Below, in pieces: positions 6,497 through 14,547 of a DNA stretch of 18,456 bases; the first letter of the stretch is position 1; each line of letters opens with the position of its first letter. Source of the stretch: Pseudomonadota bacterium (GTDB taxonomy: Bacteria > Pseudomonadota > Gammaproteobacteria > Burkholderiales > Burkholderiaceae_B). The stretch is from NCBI GenBank assembly GCA_023432075.1, contig JAEYVD010000223.1, positions 1-18,456 of the forward strand. Reading direction: 5' to 3'. Both the position numbers and the translations under genes were made by a program. Under the pieces are notes generated by a model. The model searched no databases and was not told where the DNA came from. It saw only the letters and a program-made list of their open reading frames with translations.

Positions 6497-8017
6497 TCAA
6501 TCGCCGGTCGTGGCTGCCGTCAGGGCCGTCAGCGCCGCGAGCAACGCCGTGTCGGCACCGTCAGGCGCGGAGGCCACCGCCGCGCGCACCCGTTGCGCCA
6601 AAGCGCTGTTGAAATCGGCCGCAATGTCGGCGCGCAGTGTGAGCCGCCGGCCAGTCCTGTCCAGAAGCATGTCAGGCGCTACCCCTACTGAGTCCAACCG
6701 GGCGCCATCGGCGCGGTGGACGCGGGCGGTGGTGATCACCAACGCGCCCTGGTTGCCGGGCAGGGACCGCACGGTCTGGATCGTGCCAGCGCCCAGGGTT
6801 GCCGTGCCGATCAGCAAGGCACGGCCGTGGTCCTGCAGCGCGGCAGCCACGATCTCGGCGCCGGCGCCCGTGCGGTGATCGACGAGCACCCCTACCGGAA
6901 CCCCCTGCGGCACGAGGGGGGCGCGGGCACGCAAGGTGCGCGCATTGTCAGGCGTGCGACCGCGCAGGCTGCCGATCTCGGATCCTTCGAGCAGCACCAT
7001 GCCGGCGACTTGTTCGGCTGCGTCGAGCAGCCCGCCGGCGTTGCCGCGCAGGTCCAGCACCAGTCCCGCCAGCGGCGCTTCGGCATGCGCGGACGCCGCG
7101 TCGAGCGCGTCTTTCAACTGGCGCCCGGTTCGGCTGTCGAAAGCGGAGATCCGGATCACAGCAAGCGCGCCATCCAGGTCCCAACGCACCGTGGGAGGCG
7201 CCTGTACGGGTCCGCGCACGGGCTGCGCCGTGATCGCGCTGGGCGAACCCGGCCGCCGCAGGGTGAGCGTGGCGCGGGTGCCTGCCGTGCCTCGCAGCAA
7301 TGCGACGGCTTCTGGCAAGGGCAGACCCGCAGTGGCTCGGCCGTCCACGTGGGTCACGATGTCGCCGGCCTGGACGCCGGCGCGCTCGCCCGGGCTGCCG
7401 GGCAGGGGCCGCACGACGGTCAGGGCACCGTCCCGGATTGACAGCTCCAGGCCGACGGATGCCGGCGGGGCTGCCAGTTCAGCGCGCGTTGCGACGCGGC
7501 TGTAGGGGTCCAGACCCGCCATCATGCCGCGCAGGGCGGCGTCCAGCGCCATCTCGCGCGGTGTGCCGTCGGCAAAACGCAGGATCTCGCCGGTCAGGAG
7601 GCGGATCTGGGGTGTCATGCCTTCCGTCTGATGGCCGGTCAGGACGGCCTGTTCGATCGCGGCCTTACGCGATGGATCTTCAGCGCCTGGCAGCGCCTTG
7701 AGCGCGCTCAGGCCGTTCACTACGAGTACGCGTGAATCGAGGGGATCGACGTACTGGTTTACAACCTGAGTCATGGCAGCCGCGAGCGTGGCTTCGATCT
7801 CCTGGCGCGTCATGGCTGCTGCGGACGCGTGCACGATGGTGCCCGTCAGCAGCAGGGCGCAAAACGATTGGCGCAGCGCCCCCGCGCGCCCGGCGAACGA
7901 TGCCCGCCTTTTCGCGTGCGCCGGCTCTGCCAGGCAGGAAGGCTGCGACCGTATGGGTGCGCAGACGAGGGCGGTACGCAGCGCTGCGGCCCAAAAGGCA
8001 AAGAAAAGTTTCGTCAT
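6497..8017 (-). CDS. PDZ-S41 (C-terminal processing protease) homologue, apparently catalytically dead
   Basis: With the ATG at 8017 the protein has 506 residues. A hydrophobic stretch at about 50-68 ending in ASAAA suggests export. An N-terminal helical region (DPLDSR, LDPYSRV), a PDZ domain (about 186-268, GSPGERAGVQAGDIV), and an S41 core (about 280-450, VLDLRGNAGGLLDAAEQVAG) follow. In active CTPs the catalytic Ser lies in G-S-A-S-A-S-E and the Lys 25 residues later in F-G-K-G. Here the same positions read RTGAGAE (Ala385) and LGAGT (Ala410), so both dyad residues are Ala while the scaffold is kept. It may act as a peptide-binding or scaffold protein. The start is uncertain: 8017 lacks a good ribosome-binding site, and an in-frame ATG at 8176 gives a lipoprotein-like N-terminus (MRRVAFVVMLSAC) and 559 residues. 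Confidence 0.85.
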   Translation of the reverse strand: MTKLFFAFWAAALRTALVCAPIRSQPSCLAEPAHAKRRASFAGRAGALRQSFCALLLTGTIVHASAAAMTRQEIEATLAAAMTQVVNQYVDPLDSRVLVVNGLSALKALPGAEDPSRKAAIEQAVLTGHQTEGMTPQIRLLTGEILRFADGTPREMALDAALRGMMAGLDPYSRVATRAELAAPPASVGLELSIRDGALTVVRPLPGSPGERAGVQAGDIVTHVDGRATAGLPLPEAVALLRGTAGTRATLTLRRPGSPSAITAQPVRGPVQAPPTVRWDLDGALAVIRISAFDSRTGRQLKDALDAASAHAEAPLAGLVLDLRGNAGGLLDAAEQVAGMVLLEGSEIGSLRGRTPDNARTLRARAPLVPQGVPVGVLVDHRTGAGAEIVAAALQDHGRALLIGTATLGAGTIQTVRSLPGNQGALVITTARVHRADGARLDSVGVAPDMLLDRTGRRLTLRADIAADFNSALAQRVRAAVASAPDGADTALLAALTALTAATTGD

Positions 8018-8214
8018 CCTGCGGAATGCGCCGCTTGCGCGTCGAATTTCTGAGTGCGCTGATGTTAGCAGCCAAGAAAACATCGCCAATGTCAGGTGCG
8101 AGTGCCCGGTCCGGGCGTCCTGCGCCTGGCATATCGCGCAGGCGGACAGCATGACAACGAATGCCACGCGTCGCATTGGCGACTTGCTGTCTTCTGCACG
8201 TCGCAGCCTTGGTC

Positions 8215-8835
8215 TCAAAGACGGTCGAGTTGATCTCGCGGGTGGAACTCGGCGTCGTCTTTGCCGTCCAGCATCGCGTCCACCATGCCCTCGAATGCGC
8301 CAGCGGCATGACCGAACGCATCGGAAGCCAGAAACTCGGATCCGCCTATTCCGTCCAGTCCAAGCGCAGCAATGGTTTCCCGTTCGCCTTCCTCGCCCCA
8401 GATGTAATCGTGAACCACCGCAAGGCCTCTGCCCTCCGCCTCGAAAAAATTTGCCGCGCCTCGCGCTACCGTCAGAAAAACGATGAGGTCGTAGAGATTT
8501 TCGGAATAGGTCAGCGACCCTGCAACGAAGTGCGTTTCCGAAGAATCGTAGGCCGCAACCTTGATGTTGTCGGCCTCGGCGGATTGCAGGATGGCCCGCA
8601 GCGCCGCGCGATTGTCCGAATGGCGAGCCAGCATGGCGTCGCATGCCGAAACGAGCTTGCCCAAATCCTGATCGCTGGAGGCAGCCAAATCGTTGCCTTC
8701 CGACAGATGCCACTGCCCGCCGATGGTGCGCCAGTCTGACCATCTTGATGCCGCCGGTACAGGGGCAGCTAGCCATCTGGATAGATTCTCGCGGGACATC
8801 TGGAGTTTGAGAAAGGCGGAATAGGGTTCGGACAT
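8215..8835 (-). CDS. Hypothetical soluble protein
   Basis: I do not recognise a family for this 206-residue protein. It has no signal peptide or membrane segment and is acidic and Ala/Leu-rich, probably mainly helical. A central segment (SLTYSENLYDLIVFLTVARGAANFFEAEGRG) is hydrophobic but short, and the C-terminus carries repeated acidic residues (LDGKDDAEFHPRDQLDRL). A GAGGA-like Shine-Dalgarno lies about 12 nt before the ATG at 8835, rather far; an ATG at residue 13 has no better site. It lies 61 bp downstream of the exported protein gene and on the same strand as the next two genes, so it may belong to a four-gene accessory transcription unit. Confidence 0.75.
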   Translation of the reverse strand: MSEPYSAFLKLQMSRENLSRWLAAPVPAASRWSDWRTIGGQWHLSEGNDLAASSDQDLGKLVSACDAMLARHSDNRAALRAILQSAEADNIKVAAYDSSETHFVAGSLTYSENLYDLIVFLTVARGAANFFEAEGRGLAVVHDYIWGEEGERETIAALGLDGIGGSEFLASDAFGHAAGAFEGMVDAMLDGKDDAEFHPRDQLDRL

Positions 8836-8896
8836 GGCAGCTATCGATCCTCAGGTGCTCAGCAACTTTGCTTTTATCAAAATGGCGCTGCAAATT

Positions 8897-10060
8897 CTAC
8901 GGCTGCGTCTTCAGCACGGCCTGCCGCAGGATGTCGTAGACCGACAGGCCCGGGAGTCGCGAGAAGAAGGTGTTCCTATCGGCGGAAGCTGTCCACGCAG
9001 ACCACAGCGTCAGCACGTAAAGCTGGCCATGCTTCCATGCGACGAGCGCCTCGATATCGCCCGCGTCGCGGCCCTTCTGGTCTTCGACGGAAAACCGGAA
9101 GGTGCGCGCGGCAAACCCTTGGTCCGCCAACGCACTATCCTCTTCGCTCGACAGCATCACGGGCGACCGCGCGTCGGATGTCTGCTTGACGAAGTAATCC
9201 TTCACGAGCGCGGCGCCGGTTGTTTCGAGGTCGGGCTTTTCCTTCATGTTCTGAACGAACAGCCAAACCAACCCGACATCCTTCCCGTTCTTGCGCCTGA
9301 CCATGTGCAGCTCGGCGGGAAGTGGTCCGTGAAAACCGTTGATGGGAACGTCCCATCCTTTCGGGATGCTAATCCGGTGTTCCGTGGCGCCGATACGAAG
9401 CGGGACCTCCTGCATTTCGCGGCCGAAGCTCGATTGTTGCCCATCGGCCCATGAAAGACTGTCGATGAGCGCCGTGGCGTATTGATCGGCCTTATGCACC
9501 AGGTTGTTCGCGGCATCCATGCTGGCGGCACGGCTCACGTCAACGACGAAGAAAACGCCCACCGCCTGTTTTTCGCGGACGAAGCAATAACTGATAGCGG
9601 CGCTCTTTGGCTTGCCGTTGTCGGCTTTCTGGGCGAGAAGTCCCACTTCTGTCTGGTCGTCCGAGCTTTTGGAGATTCGCGGTATATACCCGAGCGCTTC
9701 CACTTCGAAAGTGCAGAGTCGCCATGCCGTGGCGGGCGCCGGCAGGTTGTAGCCCAAAATGCTGGTCTCGATTTCCGGATTGTTTTTATCCGACGTGATT
9801 TTTCCAATCACCTTCACGTTGCCGATGGTGTCCGGCGGATTGGGTTCCATGGGCGCCGTCCGCACCTTCGCATCTCGTGGAACGTTGCTTTCGAAATTCA
9901 ACGCAGGTGCAGAAAAATCGAACTGCCGGGTTACCCAAGGCCCACCATCAGGCGATGCGTCATTACCTTGAGCGAAAGCCGATCCAACCGTAGCCACTGC
10001 AAAAATTGGCACCGCGAAAATCGTGTTGGCGAGGCAAAGTTTCATTTTCTTACTGCTCAC
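8897..10060 (-). CDS. Hypothetical exported protein
   Basis: The 387-residue protein begins with a clear Sec signal peptide (lysine-rich start, hydrophobic region, AFA cleavage site at about residue 30). The mature protein is mostly beta-like with no further membrane helix, so it is probably periplasmic or secreted. The second half contains HRISIPKGWDVP and AELHMVRRKNG, reminiscent of DcrB/DUF1795-type proteins, but I am not confident in a family. Two starts are possible: GTG at 10060 (GAGAG about 7 nt upstream) or ATG at 10045 (MKLCLANTIF). Both give a working signal peptide. It heads the minus-strand accessory group. Confidence 0.8.
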   Translation of the reverse strand: MSSKKMKLCLANTIFAVPIFAVATVGSAFAQGNDASPDGGPWVTRQFDFSAPALNFESNVPRDAKVRTAPMEPNPPDTIGNVKVIGKITSDKNNPEIETSILGYNLPAPATAWRLCTFEVEALGYIPRISKSSDDQTEVGLLAQKADNGKPKSAAISYCFVREKQAVGVFFVVDVSRAASMDAANNLVHKADQYATALIDSLSWADGQQSSFGREMQEVPLRIGATEHRISIPKGWDVPINGFHGPLPAELHMVRRKNGKDVGLVWLFVQNMKEKPDLETTGAALVKDYFVKQTSDARSPVMLSSEEDSALADQGFAARTFRFSVEDQKGRDAGDIEALVAWKHGQLYVLTLWSAWTASADRNTFFSRLPGLSVYDILRQAVLKTQP

Positions 10061-10622
10061 TTGTGTCTCTCGATTGGAACTTCAGCGTTATCAGTTCGGG
10101 TTGACGTATCCCGATCGAAGTGCGGCCCGAGCCCTTCCCCCCCACCGCCTCCGCGTTCCACCTCAAGGATGCCGCCGAACCGTCGAGAGCGGGCGTCCAC
10201 CTCTGGCCGGTTGCGGAATTTTGCATGAAAAAGTCCGTCTCCCCCCGTGCAGTGCTTCTCCTTTCCGGATTCTGCCTGTCCGCTGCAGCGCAGCCGTGAC
10301 GCCGCACAAAGCCAGTCGCCGGATACCACCCAGCAAGACAGTGCGGCCTGCCAGGCGCAGGCGGGCAGCGTCAGCAGCGCCTGCACAAATTTTCCGAATG
10401 TAGACGGCTGCGCCCGCGGCGCCGCGGCTGGCGAGCTGGGGCAGCAGCAAGCAAGGCGACAAGGCTCAGGGCTGCAACACGGGGAGGTCAACAGCCCCAG
10501 TGCGCTGCGTTATCAGCCATAATCAATTCAACCTGGCCCCGCGCGACGGCAGGAGCTCAGTTTTCGCTCCCACATAAACCGGTAGCGGGCGGACCGCAGC
10601 GTACTCAGAGCGGAATATCTCA
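10061..10622. other. 562-bp intergenic region, mostly without an intact gene
   Basis: The region contains the promoters of the divergent exported-protein gene (minus) and the small membrane protein gene (plus). Apart from the possible frameshifted small gene at 10225-10522 I see no supported coding sequence. No strong terminator, tRNA or repeat is visible. Confidence 0.5.
10225..10522 (+). pseudogene. Possible frameshifted small exported protein
   Basis: ATG at 10225 opens MKKSVSPRAVLLLSGFCLSAAAQP and stops at 10297-10299, a convincing signal peptide with nothing behind it. In the next frame the sequence continues without a stop to 10522 as AAQSQSPDTTQQDSAACQAQ, then a Cys-containing segment (SSACTNFPNVDGCARG) and a Gln/Gly-rich tail, with GC-rich third positions. 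A one-base change around 10285-10300 would join the two into a secreted protein of about 98 residues. I do not recognise the family, and the ribosome-binding site is weak. It could be a real frameshift, a sequencing error, or chance. Confidence 0.35.
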
Positions 10623-10979
10623 ATGACGAAACCTGAAACGCCAGACGACGACTCGGTACGGACCCGCGGCCACAGGTCACGCGAGCTGCCCCAGGGCTTT
10701 CGGGCCGGATTGATTACGGCCATCACGGTATTGCTGGGCTTTTCGCTGGGTTTCCTGCGCTACTGGGGCTTCGACGCGCCGGGTAATTGGAGCGCGCTGT
10801 CCGTGCTGCCGGGCCTGTCCTTGTTGGTCGCCATCCTGCTGCAGATAATTGCTCTTTACCGCGCCTTGCGTTTGGAGGATGAAGCCGAGGATGAATACCG
10901 GAAAACCGTGCGATGGTTCATCGCGTCGGCGATATTGCTTTTGCTGGGTCTGACAGCGGCATTGTGGGAAGTGGCGTGA
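10623..10979 (+). CDS. Small integral membrane protein, three predicted helices
   Basis: The 118-residue protein has a hydrophilic N-terminus (residues 1-26, rich in D, R, E), then three hydrophobic segments at about 27-46, 56-80 and 95-115, separated by a charged loop (RLEDEAEDEYRKTVRW). I do not recognise a specific family or function. It lies in the inner membrane by prediction. The ATG is preceded only by a weak AGCGGA. It is transcribed alone, convergent with the antiporter gene whose end lies 175 bp downstream. No terminator is obvious between them. Confidence 0.75.
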   Translation: MTKPETPDDDSVRTRGHRSRELPQGFRAGLITAITVLLGFSLGFLRYWGFDAPGNWSALSVLPGLSLLVAILLQIIALYRALRLEDEAEDEYRKTVRWFIASAILLLLGLTAALWEVA

Positions 10980-11154
10980 TAAGGGTGCCGATCCTAAGGG
11001 CTGAGGAATGTGAGGGCGCGCGGGGCGCACGAACCCAGGAATGCAAAGAGCCTGACCTGTGACGAAAAAGGGTGGGGACGATCGGCAATTCGACTAAGCA
11101 TCAGGGAGGCAGCGGCAACATCCCGACCGGCCCAATCAAGGGTATTCGCATTGC

Positions 11155-12414
11155 TCAAAGGAAGAAAAGAAATGCTGCAGCAATAATTGTGGGTACCAAC
11201 GCACCCATCAGCAAGCCCAGCATGCTGACCGCACCGTTGGCGAAACTGCCTCGAAGCAGCGCGACCCCCGCCGGATTCGGCGCATTGGCAATAACTGTCA
11301 GCCCGCCACCTGCGACGGCGCCGGCCACTAACATGTACTGAGCTTGGCTAGAGATTCCGTCGATGAGCGAGCCCAGGTAGGTCAACGCTGCGTTGTCGGT
11401 AATCGCTGTGAGCGCCAAAGCGCCGACGAACAGCACATTCGGGTCAAGCCCGCTCACGATGGGTTGCAGCCACCACTGCTGCATGCCTCCCAATACGACA
11501 AGACCCGCCAGGAAAAAGCCCACCAATAACGCCTCTTTGATAATGAGAGGGCTTTGGTGCGTTTTGTATGCCTGAGTGTATCCAATGAAAAACAGAAAAA
11601 GACCCAGAAAGATAATCGGATGATGAGCGCTGATTACGACGGCGGCCAGAAAACTCAGGTGCACGACGATCACGACGGCAGATACGGGCGCAGGCGATTG
11701 CTTCAGGGACAGCACATCGCCTGAACGCAAGTGAGGACGCAGTAGGGCGGTGACAAGCGTGGCATTGACCAGAACGGCCAGCGCCGCCTTCCAGCCAAAC
11801 GTATTGAACATGAAGCTGCTATCCCAACCCCAGGTCGAGGCCACCATCAGCACAGGCGGGGCGGCATACGAGGTTAGCGTTCCGCCAATCGAAATGTTGA
11901 CGAACAGCACGCCCAACGCCAGATACTTCAAGCGCTCGGGCATGTCGCGATGAAATACCTGCGGCGCCAGCATCATCGCAGCGATCGTCATTGCTGCGGG
12001 TTCGGTCACCAGCGACCCCGCCAATGGCACCAGCGCCAGGCAAAGCCAGGCTTTGGCGGTCTGGTCGCGCACGGGAAGCAGGCGTGCGACGTGTTCGACA
12101 ACGCGCATCACCGCCGTCAGCACCGGCAATGAGGCCGCAATGACCATCACCACGAAGACAAATGCGGGTTCGGTGTAGTTGCGCGATTCGGCGTACGCCA
12201 GGGCCGTGCTGCCGGAGGCGGCAAGCGCCATCAGGATAAGCAGTATTGCCGCCCAAAAGCCGAACACCACCTCGACTTCTCCCAGCAGGTGCAGCAGGCC
12301 GCCGTGGCGCTTGCTGCGATGCGCCAGGCGCAAAAAGACCGGCGCGGAAAAGGTGTGCACCAGCGCAAGCGCAAAAACAAAGGCGGCGATGATTTCCAGT
12401 GCGGATTCCGTCAC
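11155..12414 (-). CDS. Putative Na+/H+ antiporter (ion-transporter superfamily permease)
   Basis: The 419-residue protein is almost entirely hydrophobic with about 11-12 membrane helices. It resembles the 'putative Na+/H+ antiporter' family (Na_H_antiport_2) of the ion transporter superfamily that includes NhaD and ArsB. Supporting motifs are GEVEVVFGFWA in the first third, SLVTEPAAMTIAA, the ITDNAALTYLGS segment with a membrane-buried Asp, and ANAPNPAGVALL. The GTG start at 12414 has AGGAA 7 nt upstream. It follows a small unknown gene by 42 bp on the same strand and is probably co-transcribed with it. The likely role is exchange of cations for protons at the inner membrane; the ion is not determined by sequence. 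Confidence 0.8.
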   Translation of the reverse strand: MTESALEIIAAFVFALALVHTFSAPVFLRLAHRSKRHGGLLHLLGEVEVVFGFWAAILLILMALAASGSTALAYAESRNYTEPAFVFVVMVIAASLPVLTAVMRVVEHVARLLPVRDQTAKAWLCLALVPLAGSLVTEPAAMTIAAMMLAPQVFHRDMPERLKYLALGVLFVNISIGGTLTSYAAPPVLMVASTWGWDSSFMFNTFGWKAALAVLVNATLVTALLRPHLRSGDVLSLKQSPAPVSAVVIVVHLSFLAAVVISAHHPIIFLGLFLFFIGYTQAYKTHQSPLIIKEALLVGFFLAGLVVLGGMQQWWLQPIVSGLDPNVLFVGALALTAITDNAALTYLGSLIDGISSQAQYMLVAGAVAGGGLTVIANAPNPAGVALLRGSFANGAVSMLGLLMGALVPTIIAAAFLFFL

Positions 12415-12456
12415 GTTTCAGTTCCTGTACATAAAAGGAGCGGCGTAGGCCTAAGG

Positions 12457-12951
12457 TCAGACGCGGGCGGACGATACCCGCGCCACTTCCACCCACAGTC
12501 GCGTCATGACGACGTGTTTGACCAAGTCAAAAAGGTGTGCAGGAGCGCTGCTTGGCACCAGCACGCGGCGTATCAACGCTTGAAGATCGACACGGACGCA
12601 AGGTTGCAACGCCGCGCGTCCGCGCTGCCGTGACAGCGTGCGTAGGCGCACCCGGGTTTTGCTTGGCATATCTATTTTCAGTTCGGCGTCTTCCGGGGCC
12701 AACACCGCGTGTTGCAGCGCATCGAGTGTTGTGCAGACATAGACCGATCCGGGCTTTGCTGCCTCATCTTCAATCTGACGGCACCATTCCTGCGAGCCAA
12801 CCAGCGTCGCCGTCGAACGCCGTTCCGGCACGTCGAAACGCAGGTGACTGAATTCAAGCAACTCGATGAATTCTGCAAAGGGAAGTTCGCGAACCACGGT
12901 CAGCGCCCCGCGCGGTACGTTGCCGTCTTTTTTCTGCGCCAGTTGTTTCAT
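12457..12951 (-). CDS. Hypothetical protein upstream of the antiporter
   Basis: I do not recognise a family for this 164-residue soluble protein. It has no signal peptide or membrane segment. It begins MKQLAQKKDGNVPRG, contains a region rich in acidic residues (FAEFIELLEF, ELKIDM), and ends with a basic Arg-rich half (RVRLRTLSRQRGRAALQ). The ATG at 12951 has GGAGG about 5-6 nt upstream and is preferred over a longer form starting at 12966. It is 42 bp from the antiporter start and may be a cytoplasmic partner or regulator of it, which is inference from position only. Confidence 0.75.
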   Translation of the reverse strand: MKQLAQKKDGNVPRGALTVVRELPFAEFIELLEFSHLRFDVPERRSTATLVGSQEWCRQIEDEAAKPGSVYVCTTLDALQHAVLAPEDAELKIDMPSKTRVRLRTLSRQRGRAALQPCVRVDLQALIRRVLVPSSAPAHLFDLVKHVVMTRLWVEVARVSSARV

Positions 12952-12970
12952 GACACCCTCCGTCAATGAG

Positions 12971-12998
12971 AAAAAGGGGAACCGCCGCGCGGCTCCCC
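12971..12998 (-). terminator. Rho-independent terminator of tctBA
   Basis: Read on the minus strand, a GC-rich stem (GGGGA pairs with TCCCC, then one mismatch, then CCGC with GCGG around a CGC loop) spans 12998-12976 and is followed by TTTTT at 12975-12971. It begins 26 bp past the tctA stop and ends 20 bp before the next gene's start. This is the expected layout for an intrinsic terminator and separates tctBA from the antiporter pair. Confidence 0.85.
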
Positions 12999-13023
12999 AT
13001 CAAGTACCTCAGGCGTAGAGCGA

Positions 13024-14544
13024 TCAGGCGCCGGCCTGAGCCCGCTCAAGCTCGCGGACCCGCTTCCTGTTGCGCACCGTCGAATACACCAGCCAGACTG
13101 CAAGCGCGAGGATGGCGTAGACGAAGCCAGCGCTGATCGGGCGGTCGATGAACACATTCATGCTTCCGCGTGACAGCAGCAACGCACGGCGGAAGTTCTC
13201 TTCGACCATCGGCCCCAGCACGAAGCCCAGCAAGAGCGGCGCGGGCGAGAAGCGCAGCTTTAGGAACAGGTATCCAACCAGACCCAGAACCAGCACCATG
13301 CCCACGTCGAACAGATTGTTGTTTGTGCTGTAGACGCCGACGCAGACAAAGAACAGTGCGGACGGGAACAGGTATTTGTACGGCACTTTCAGCAGCCGAG
13401 CCCACATGCCAATCAACGGCAGGTTCATGACCACCAGCATGATGTTGCCGATCCAGAAGCTGGCGATCAGCCCCCAGAACAGATCGGCGTGCTCGGTGAC
13501 CATCTGAGGGCCAGGCTGAATACCGTGAATGATCAGCGCGCCCAGCATCAAGGCCATGACCGAATCGCCAGGAATGCCCAGGCTCATCGTGGGGATGAAG
13601 CTCGTTTGCGCGGCCGAGTTGTTGGCTGCTTCCGGGCCTGCCACGCCTTCAATCGCGCCGTTGCCGAAGCGCTTGGGCGTCTTCGAGACGCGCTTTTCGA
13701 CGGCATACGACATGAACGATGCGATCGTTGCGCCGGTGCCGGGCAGAATGCCCAGGACGGCGCCGATGGCGCTGCCGCGCGCAATCGGCATGGCCGACTT
13801 CTTGATATCGCCCGGTTCGGGGCGCACGGACATCTTGGGACCCGCGCCCACGGTGGTGGCTTTGCCGATCCGGTTGACGTTGGCAAAGAAGTCCGCCAAG
13901 CCGAACAGACCCATTGCCAGCGCCACCAGCGGAATGCCGTCGCTCAATTCGATGACCCCGAAGCCATAGCGGATGGTACCGGTATTCACGTCCGTGCCCA
14001 CCACGCCCAGCAGCAGGCCAAGAAAGACCATGGCGATCCCCTTGATGGCCGAACCCTTGGCAAGCGTGGCCCCCGCGAACAGGCCCAGCATCATCATCGA
14101 AAAGTACTCGGCCGGGCCGAACTGAAATGCCACTTCAACCAGCAAGGGCGAAAACAGGATCATGATGATGATGCCCACGCTGGCGCCCACAAACGAGGCC
14201 ATTACCAGCATGAACAGCGCCGATCCCGACTTGCCTTGCCGCGCCAGCGGATTGCCGTCCAGGCACGTTACCGCGTGCGACGGCGTGCCCGGCAGATTGA
14301 GCAGGATGCAGGTGATGCCGCCACCGTATTGAGCGCCGTAGTAGATTCCGGCCAGCATCATCAAAGCGGCCACCGGCGTCATCGCGTAGGTGAGGGGCAG
14401 CAGAATCGAAATGGCCGCCAAGACGCCCATGCCCGGCAGGACGCCGATCATGTTGCCCATGAACACCCCGAACAGCGACCACAGCAGGTTTTCCCACTGC
14501 AACGCCACCGAAAAGCCGTGTAGTACGTTGTCGAACAGATCCAT
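13024..14544 (-). CDS. tctA: Tripartite tricarboxylate transporter, large membrane subunit TctA
   Basis: The 506-residue protein is the large permease subunit of the TTT family, which drives proton- or sodium-coupled uptake of carboxylates delivered by a Bug/TctC receptor. Both conserved repeats are visible: GVLPGMGVLAAISILLPLTY with YGGGITCILLNLPGTPSHAV and CLDGNPLARQGKSG in the first half, and GSAIGAVLGILPGTGATIASF with GPEAANNSAAQTSFIPTMSLGIPGD in the second half. About 12 membrane helices and length match TctA. The ATG at 14544 is 3 nt after the tctB stop. It is the last gene of the operon, followed by an intrinsic terminator. No tctC lies in the operon. Confidence 0.96.
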   Translation of the reverse strand: MDLFDNVLHGFSVALQWENLLWSLFGVFMGNMIGVLPGMGVLAAISILLPLTYAMTPVAALMMLAGIYYGAQYGGGITCILLNLPGTPSHAVTCLDGNPLARQGKSGSALFMLVMASFVGASVGIIIMILFSPLLVEVAFQFGPAEYFSMMMLGLFAGATLAKGSAIKGIAMVFLGLLLGVVGTDVNTGTIRYGFGVIELSDGIPLVALAMGLFGLADFFANVNRIGKATTVGAGPKMSVRPEPGDIKKSAMPIARGSAIGAVLGILPGTGATIASFMSYAVEKRVSKTPKRFGNGAIEGVAGPEAANNSAAQTSFIPTMSLGIPGDSVMALMLGALIIHGIQPGPQMVTEHADLFWGLIASFWIGNIMLVVMNLPLIGMWARLLKVPYKYLFPSALFFVCVGVYSTNNNLFDVGMVLVLGLVGYLFLKLRFSPAPLLLGFVLGPMVEENFRRALLLSRGSMNVFIDRPISAGFVYAILALAVWLVYSTVRNRKRVRELERAQAGA

Positions 14545-14547
14545 TTC

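Noticed and set aside
8018..8893. Upstream extension of the S41 frame to 8893
   Set aside because: Beyond about 8176 the frame runs antisense-like through the 206-residue gene in another frame, with Arg-rich translation. Openness there reflects GC content only.
13489..14523. Plus-strand open frame of 344 codons opposite tctA
   Set aside because: Its translation is extremely His/Arg/Gln-rich and lies wholly antisense to an unmistakable tctA; it is an antisense shadow.
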